This document shows, piece after piece, positions 58,575 through 64,000 of a stretch of DNA of 64,000 nt. Made by a program: the position numbers and the translations under genes. Within the stretch, counting starts at the first letter, position 1; each line of letters opens with the position of its first letter. The DNA is from Bacillus sp. FJAT-42376 (GTDB lineage Bacteria; Bacillota; Bacilli; Bacillales; Bacillaceae), in NCBI RefSeq assembly GCF_003816055.1, contig NZ_CP033906.1:2232001-2296000 (forward strand). The letters are read 5' to 3'. Below the pieces are notes generated by a model. It worked only from the letters and a program-made list of their open reading frames with translations, did not search any database and had not been told where the DNA came from.

Positions 58575-59108
58575 ATGGAAACAAAATGGTTCAACGTAGG
58601 AAAAATAGTGAACACCCATGGAATCCGCGGTGAAGTGAGAGTCGTGTCAGTCACAGACTTTCCGGAAGAGCGCTATCAGGCCGGCAAGAAGATTTTTATT
58701 TTCGGCGAAAAAGACACCGCCCCTAAGGAAGTCGTTGAGATTGAAAGCCACCGTAAACACAAAAATTTTGACCTGCTGACTTTTAAAGGTTATCCGAACA
58801 TCAATGACGTGGAGCCGTTTAAAGGAATGGTCATCCGGATTCCTGAATCTGAGCTGACAGAGCTTGATGAGCATGAATTTTATTTTCATGAAATCATCGG
58901 ATGCACCGTTTTTACGGATGACGGAAAAGAAATCGGCAAGGTCAGGGAAATTCTTACCCCCGGTGCAAATGATGTGTGGGTAATAAAGAGACCCCGCCGG
59001 AAAGATGCACTTATTCCATACATTAAAGAGGTCGTAAAGGAAATTGACCCTACTAATAAGAAAATTGTGATCACGCCTATGGAAGGGCTGATTGACGATG
59101 AGGATTGA
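58575..59108 (+). CDS. rimM: Ribosome maturation factor RimM
   Basis: The 177-aa protein binds S19 and helps build the 30S head. The N-terminal beta-barrel holds [15 protein letters not shown], and a C-terminal PRC-barrel (IGKVREI..NDVWVI) follows. It overlaps trmD by 11 nt, as the rimM-trmD pair does in many bacteria. Confidence 0.95.
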   Translation: METKWFNVGKIVNTHGIRGEVRVVSVTDFPEERYQAGKKIFIFGEKDTAPKEVVEIESHRKHKNFDLLTFKGYPNINDVEPFKGMVIRIPESELTELDEHEFYFHEIIGCTVFTDDGKEIGKVREILTPGANDVWVIKRPRRKDALIPYIKEVVKEIDPTNKKIVITPMEGLIDDED

Positions 59109-59829
59109 TTTTCTTTCCCTTTTCCCGGAAATGTTTGAAGGGGTCCTGCATCATTCCATTATGAAAAAGGCTCAGGAAAAAAATGCTGTAACCTTTAATG
59201 TGGTCAATTTCAGGGAGTATGCCGATAACAAGCATCAGACGGTGGATGACTATCCATATGGGGGAGGAGCGGGCATGGTACTGAAGCCTCAGCCTATTTT
59301 TGATGCTGTTCAGGCGATTCAGGAGTCATCGGATGCGGAACCAAGAGTCATTCTTGTCTGTCCGCAGGGAGAACGGTTTACCCAAACCAAAGCAGAAGAA
59401 CTGGCTGGAGCCGATCATCTCGTATTCATCTGCGGTCATTACGAAGGGTACGATGAGAGGATCAGGGAGCACCTTGTAACGGATGAAATCTCAATCGGGG
59501 ACTTTGTCCTTACCGGAGGCGAACTCCCCTCGATGACGATTGCAGACAGCGTTGTCCGCCTCCTTCCCGGGGTTCTTGGAAATGAAGATTCTCCTGTGCT
59601 TGATTCTTTCAGCTCCGGCCTGCTGGAGCATCCGCATTATACACGCCCCGCTGACTTCAGGGGGATGAAGGTACCGGATACACTGATTTCCGGGAACCAT
59701 AAGCTGATAGAAGAATGGAGGGAAGAAGAGTCTCTGAGAAGGACACTTGAACGCAGACCCGACTTGCTTGAATGCTATAACTTTACGGACAGGCAGAAAA
59801 AAGTTTTGGAAAAGCTCAAAAAGCGTTAA
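59098..59829 (+). CDS. trmD: tRNA (guanine37-N1)-methyltransferase
   Basis: The 243-aa SPOUT enzyme methylates G37 of tRNAs to prevent frameshifts. Motifs [36 protein letters not shown] and the trefoil-knot [11 protein letters not shown] are clear. The ATG at 59098 is preferred over a TTG at 59092, since it gives the conserved N-terminus, though GGAAGGG is 10 nt away. Confidence 0.96.
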   Translation: MRIDFLSLFPEMFEGVLHHSIMKKAQEKNAVTFNVVNFREYADNKHQTVDDYPYGGGAGMVLKPQPIFDAVQAIQESSDAEPRVILVCPQGERFTQTKAEELAGADHLVFICGHYEGYDERIREHLVTDEISIGDFVLTGGELPSMTIADSVVRLLPGVLGNEDSPVLDSFSSGLLEHPHYTRPADFRGMKVPDTLISGNHKLIEEWREEESLRRTLERRPDLLECYNFTDRQKKVLEKLKKR

Positions 59830-59836
59830 ATACCAG

Positions 59837-59866
59837 TTGCAAAAGCCAAAATGAATATGGTAAGAT
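59837..59866 (+). promoter_or_regulatory. Promoter of the rplS leader
   Basis: TTGCAA (59837-59842), an 18-nt spacer and TAAGAT (59861-59866). The transcript would begin about 100 nt before rplS. Confidence 0.6.
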
Positions 59867-59875
59867 ATCTCTTGT

Positions 59876-60319
<444 letters not shown>

Positions 60320-60326
60320 ATTAGAG

Positions 60327-60360
60327 AAAGAGCTTGTTAAAGCAACAAGCTCTTTTTTTA
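60327..60360 (+). terminator. Terminator after rplS
   Basis: AGAGCTTGTT (60329-60338) pairs perfectly with AACAAGCTCT (60344-60353) and T7 follows. Confidence 0.93.
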
Positions 60361-60513
60361 TGAAATGATAATGCTCTCTTCCGATCTTCCCTATGTAAAA
60401 GGCAGTCCTTCAACTCACTGAAATCCCTCAAATGTTCAAATCAACCTGACAGGTTTTAACTTGCTGAAACAGTGTAAAAATAGAATTAGCTGAAGATTGG
60501 GATGGTGAGATGA

Positions 60514-61065
60514 TTGAAGAAAGAAAGAAAAGAGCTGTTTGAATGGCTCAAAGCGATTGGGCTGGCCATTGCCATTGCCTTTATCATTCGCCATTTTCTC
60601 TTTTCAACGGTTGTCGTCGATGGAGAATCCATGCTGCCGACACTTAATCCTTTTGACCGGATGGTCGTAAACAAAGCGGGTTTTTCCATTTCAGGCCCAA
60701 AGCGCTTTGAAATTGTTGTTTTTCATGCCTCTAAAGATGAGGATTATATAAAGAGGATTATCGGACTTCCCGGGGAAACGGTTGAATATAAGTATGACCA
60801 GCTCTACATAAACGGTAAGCCCGTTAGTGAACCTTACTTAAAAAAATATAAAAGTGAATTGATTGATCCGCCGCTTACAGAAAATTTTACCCTTGAAGAA
60901 GTGACAGGACGAAAACGGATTCCAAAGGGGCAGGTTTTCGTAATGGGTGACAATCGAAGAATCAGCAAGGACAGCCGGCATATCGGCACGGTCCCGGTTT
61001 CGGAAATTATGGGAGAAGCAAAACTCGTTTACTGGCCTCTTCCGGAAATGCGCATGGTGAAGTAA
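60514..61065 (+). CDS. Type I signal peptidase
   Basis: The 183-aa SipS-type protease removes signal peptides at the outer membrane face. A cytosolic N-terminus and one membrane helix (about residues 12-32) precede the catalytic serine S39 in GESMLPTL and lysine K80 in KRIIGLPGE; GDNRRISKDSR is box E. It starts with TTG at 60514 after GGTGAG. In B. subtilis, as I recall, no sip gene lies here, so this copy is a local difference. It is one of several likely paralogues. Confidence 0.94.
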   Translation: MKKERKELFEWLKAIGLAIAIAFIIRHFLFSTVVVDGESMLPTLNPFDRMVVNKAGFSISGPKRFEIVVFHASKDEDYIKRIIGLPGETVEYKYDQLYINGKPVSEPYLKKYKSELIDPPLTENFTLEEVTGRKRIPKGQVFVMGDNRRISKDSRHIGTVPVSEIMGEAKLVYWPLPEMRMVK

Positions 61066-61080
61066 AGGAAGGTGTTAAAT

Positions 61081-61935
61081 ATGGCAATACAATGGTTCCC
61101 GGGCCATATGGCAAAAGCCAGAAGGCAGGTAACAGAAAAACTGAAGCTTATTGATATTGTGTATGAGCTAGTGGACGCAAGGCTCCCTCTCTCATCCAGA
61201 AATCCAATGATCGATGAAATTGTGTCGGCAAAGCCGCGGATTATTTTATTGAACAAAGCAGATATGGCCGACCCGAGAGTAACAAAGGAATGGCTGCACT
61301 ATTTCAAAGAAAAAGGGATGCACGCGCTGCCCCTTGATGCTCAGTCAGGGAAAGGATTGAAAGATATTTTGCCTTTATCCAAGCTCGTGCTGAAAGAAAA
61401 GCTGGACCGCCTTGAAGCGAAAGGCGTTCGCCCGAGAGCGATCAGAGCCCTGATCATTGGGATTCCGAATGTAGGGAAATCTACACTGATAAACAGACTG
61501 GCAAAGAAAAACATGGCTAAGACCGGAGACCGGCCGGGAGTTACGACGGCTCAGCAATGGGTAAAAGTAGGCAAAGAAATTGAACTGCTCGACACGCCGG
61601 GAATTCTCTGGCCAAAATTTGAGGACCAGTTAGTCGGGTATAAACTTGCAGTGACAGGAGCCATTAAGGACACCATCTTGAATTTGCAGGACATCACTGT
61701 GTACGCCCTTCAGTTTTTAAGTGCCAACTATCCTGAACGATTAAAAGAACGTTTTGGATTAGAGGAAATTCCAGAGGAAATTGTCATGCTCTTCGATGAG
61801 ATTGCAACCCGCAGGGGATGTGTGATGAGCGGCGGGATTGTCGATTACGATAAAACATCTGAGCTTGTCCTTAGAGAAATCCGTTCCGAAAAATTAGGTG
61901 CTCTGTCTTTCGAAAGACCGGGAGAAGAGATATGA
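61081..61935 (+). CDS. rbgA: Ribosome biogenesis GTPase RbgA
   Basis: The 284-aa circularly permuted GTPase helps late 50S assembly. G motifs occur in the order NKAD, then [10 protein letters not shown], then DTPG. The N-terminal [13 protein letters not shown] is highly conserved. The ATG at 61081 follows AGGAAGGTG; a start at 61072 would overlap it. It corresponds to YlqF. Confidence 0.96.
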   Translation: MAIQWFPGHMAKARRQVTEKLKLIDIVYELVDARLPLSSRNPMIDEIVSAKPRIILLNKADMADPRVTKEWLHYFKEKGMHALPLDAQSGKGLKDILPLSKLVLKEKLDRLEAKGVRPRAIRALIIGIPNVGKSTLINRLAKKNMAKTGDRPGVTTAQQWVKVGKEIELLDTPGILWPKFEDQLVGYKLAVTGAIKDTILNLQDITVYALQFLSANYPERLKERFGLEEIPEEIVMLFDEIATRRGCVMSGGIVDYDKTSELVLREIRSEKLGALSFERPGEEI

Positions 61936-61940
61936 TAGAG

Positions 61941-61970
61941 AGACTTGCTTCGTGCGAGTCTTTATTTTTT
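61941..61970 (+). terminator. Terminator after rbgA
   Basis: AGACTTGC and GCGAGTCT form an 8-bp stem with one wobble, followed by TTATTTTTTT. Confidence 0.85.
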
Positions 61971-62010
61971 TGCAAAAAAAGCCGATATTAAAGATAAAGG
62001 AAGTTCATAG

Positions 62011-62775
62011 ATGAAACAAACGGTAAAAGACATTGAATCGATTTTGAAAAACATACATAACCCGCAGGATCCGCTCATTGAAAAGTACAGACGGGATGAG
62101 AGAGCGTCTGTACGCAAACTTGCAGAACGCTGTCTGGCAGGCATTGAAAAAAAAGACCGTATGCGCCAAATGTTTGAAGAATTAAAGAGATTCGAATATG
62201 ATGCCCGCTCTAAAGGCTTTAAATCAATCGCAGGCATTGATGAAGCCGGAAGAGGGCCGCTTGCCGGTCCGGTTGTAGCCGGGGCTGTTATCCTTCCCGA
62301 GGGCTTTTACCTGGAAGGGCTGAATGACTCGAAAAAACTTTCTGAAAAGAAGCGGGATTTATTTTTTGACGTCATCCAAAAAGAAGCCCTGGCTATCGGG
62401 ATCGGGATTGTAGATGCCGAAGAGATTGACCGGATTAATATCTATCAGGCCTCAAAAAAAGCGATGAGGCTGGCCATTGAAGATTTAGAATTGAATCCTG
62501 ATTACCTTTTAATCGATGCAATGGAAGTGGAACTGAACATTCCGCAGGAAAAAATTATAAAAGGGGATGCGAAAAGTATTTCCATTGCTGCCGGTTCTGT
62601 TGTCGCTAAGGTGACAAGAGACCGGATTATGAAGGATCTTGCAAAAACGTATCCTGCCTATGGCTTTGATCAGAATATGGGGTATGGAACGGCTATCCAT
62701 CTCGAATCGCTGAAAGTGCATGGTGCTACTCCTCATCACAGAAAAACCTTTAGTCCTGTAAAAGAACTTCTTTAA
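62011..62775 (+). CDS. rnhB: Ribonuclease HII
   Basis: The 254-aa enzyme removes ribonucleotides from DNA and RNA-DNA hybrids. The signature GIDEAGRGPLAGPV near residue 73 carries the first acidic pair, and NDSKKLSEKKR, LIDAMEV follow. About 70 N-terminal residues before the core are normal for Bacillus RnhB. AAAGGAAG lies before the ATG. Confidence 0.95.
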   Translation: MKQTVKDIESILKNIHNPQDPLIEKYRRDERASVRKLAERCLAGIEKKDRMRQMFEELKRFEYDARSKGFKSIAGIDEAGRGPLAGPVVAGAVILPEGFYLEGLNDSKKLSEKKRDLFFDVIQKEALAIGIGIVDAEEIDRINIYQASKKAMRLAIEDLELNPDYLLIDAMEVELNIPQEKIIKGDAKSISIAAGSVVAKVTRDRIMKDLAKTYPAYGFDQNMGYGTAIHLESLKVHGATPHHRKTFSPVKELL

Positions 62776-62791
62776 AAAGGAGTGAAGCAAG

Positions 62792-64000
62792 ATGGAACGG
62801 ATTTCTTCACCATTTCAATCATCGTTAGCTTTTCCGGATTCCTCAGGCGTTCGTTCTCTTCAGTTAAAGAACGGCCAGCTGATCATGGGGAAGGTTGCAG
62901 AGCTTTATCCGAATCAGCGGGCTCTGCTGCAGTTTGGGCCGCATAAACTGACAGCTGCAGTGGAGGCACCCTTACAGAAGGGAGGGGAATATATTTTTCA
63001 GGCAGCGGTCAGGTCCCAATCGGATTTACCGGAACTCAAATTGATCGAGAAAATGGAAAAACAAGCCGATCCAATCCGGGCATTGATATCTATTGCCCCT
63101 CCCGCGGGCGCTTTTTCATCCAAATGGGCTTCACAAGCAGCAGTAAGCCTTCTCCGGGCGAGCATTCCTTTTTCCGCAGAGGATATATCGGAAGCAGCAG
63201 AGTGGCTTAAAAGCCTCACTCCGGCTTCTAAGGAAGCAGGGGTCCTGGCGGTGCAGGAGGCCATGGAGCGGCAATTGCCTATCAATCGCAGGACATTGAG
63301 CTCCGTATTGGAAGCCGTTCAGGGGGGGTCTATTAAAAGCGGCCTTCAGAATCTTGTTCCGGCGCTCAGCATATCTGACCCAAAAGAAGCCGCTCTTCTT
63401 CAAAAAATAGACAATTTATGGAATGGAACAGCCGATCGGAAGGCATCTGCGGTGATCCACGAGCTCCAGAAGCTGAGTACAGGGTCTTTTACAGAAGAAA
63501 AGGCCGCTGCTGATTCCGTTTTAACGAAACTTTCAGCCTCTGGGAATCCGGCGGAGCAGCTTCGTCAAATGTTCCAATCCAATTCCGGAATTTTAACAGC
63601 TGAAGAAATGAATTGGATTGGTCAAAAGATAAAGATCAGGGACGTTCTTTCACAGCCTAAAGAACTGATCCGTTTATTTATGCTGCTTGAAAAATCCTTC
63701 AGCGCCGAAGGAGGAGAAAACCGTTCCGAACAGACGATCCGCTCTCTTTTGGCACAGGTCGGAGATAGTGCAAGTCCGGCTGCAGATCATGCGGAGAAGC
63801 TGTCGCTGAAATTGAACGGCTTGCAGCTTCTCCAAAACGATCAGCCCGGACAATTATCCTTGTGGCAGCATTTTCCGGTTCAGGATGAGAGAATTCTTTC
63901 GGATGTAGCCGTCAATTTCCAGCTTCGCAAAGATCCGAAGGGAGAGATTGATCCGGCATTTTGCCGCCTTGTTTTTTATCTGGATTTAAAGCACTTAGGT
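62792..64000 (+). CDS. ylqG: YlqG-like protein, N-terminal part (truncated by window edge)
   Basis: The frame opens at the ATG 62792, after AAAGGAGTGAAG, and stays open for 403 codons to the window end. It has the place of B. subtilis ylqG (after rnhB). The product is hydrophilic and helical with no membrane segment. The last part, LSLWQHFPVQD followed by FCRLVFYLDLKHLG, resembles the C-terminal domain of the flagellar hook-length protein FliK. In Bacillus the next gene, ylqH, encodes an FlhB-like domain, which would fit. The true function is unknown. Confidence 0.8.
   Translation, partial: MERISSPFQSSLAFPDSSGVRSLQLKNGQLIMGKVAELYPNQRALLQFGPHKLTAAVEAPLQKGGEYIFQAAVRSQSDLPELKLIEKMEKQADPIRALISIAPPAGAFSSKWASQAAVSLLRASIPFSAEDISEAAEWLKSLTPASKEAGVLAVQEAMERQLPINRRTLSSVLEAVQGGSIKSGLQNLVPALSISDPKEAALLQKIDNLWNGTADRKASAVIHELQKLSTGSFTEEKAAADSVLTKLSASGNPAEQLRQMFQSNSGILTAEEMNWIGQKIKIRDVLSQPKELIRLFMLLEKSFSAEGGENRSEQTIRSLLAQVGDSASPAADHAEKLSLKLNGLQLLQNDQPGQLSLWQHFPVQDERILSDVAVNFQLRKDPKGEIDPAFCRLVFYLDLKHLG

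Overview
The window is a chromosomal segment of a low-to-mid GC Gram-positive spore former of the Bacillaceae. The gene order follows the Bacillus subtilis chromosome from pyrB to ylqG almost step by step. The evidence is an intact spoVM, PrpC/PrkC, FapR, RemA and RqcH, the S-box cys operon, strong AGGAGG-type ribosome binding sites and frequent TTG/GTG starts. It is not B. subtilis itself. It carries a Dph6-like ATPase gene pair, a manganese riboswitch locus, a signal peptidase gene beside rplS, a cytidine-deaminase-like gene and several families of palindromic intergenic repeats. I cannot name the species.

Layout. 1-8716: 3' end of pyrB, then pyrC-pyrAA-pyrAB-pyrK-pyrD-pyrF-pyrE, a tightly overlapping UMP biosynthesis operon. 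8717-9918: a small structured gap and a minus-strand pair (Dph6-like ATPase, small membrane protein). 10036-16192: SAM-riboswitch-controlled sulfate assimilation operon yezD-cysH-cysP-sat-cysC plus the siroheme genes sumT-sirB-sirC; these bring in and activate sulfate, reduce it, and make the siroheme needed by sulfite reductase. 16224-17132: yybP-ykoY (Mn2+) riboswitch upstream of an FbpB-like small protein and a Gly-rich membrane protein. 17272-18040: cytidine-deaminase-like gene and a 300-bp composite palindrome. 18041-22716: rqcH (minus) and a Ca2+-type ATPase. 22869-36966: yicC-remA-gmk-rpoZ, then coaBC-priA-def-fmt-rsmB-rlmN-prpC-prkC-rsgA-rpe (RNA surveillance, translation start, cell-wall sensing kinase, ribosome assembly). 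37233-38932: thiN, the tiny spoVM, two further repeat copies, and rpmB on the minus strand. 39446-45353: yloU, yloV (fatty acid kinase-like), sdaAB-sdaAA, recG. 45360-49020: FapR-autoregulated lipid operon fapR-plsX-fabD-fabG-acpP. 49113-54627: rnc-smc-ftsY. 54628-55676: about 1 kb without genes, holding a 21-bp tandem array and five modular palindromes. 55692-62775: ylxM-ffh-rpsP-khpA-ylqD-rimM-trmD, rplS with its own leader, a signal peptidase gene, rbgA, rnhB. 62792-64000: the start of a ylqG-like gene that runs off the window.

Most of the window is conserved housekeeping sequence. The parts that reward a second look are the gaps: the ftsY-ylxM repeat region, the dispersed palindrome family, the Mn2+ riboswitch with its unusual cargo, the second terminator between yezD and cysH, and the structured leader of sdaAB. 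All homology calls come from reading the sequences; no database search was run.
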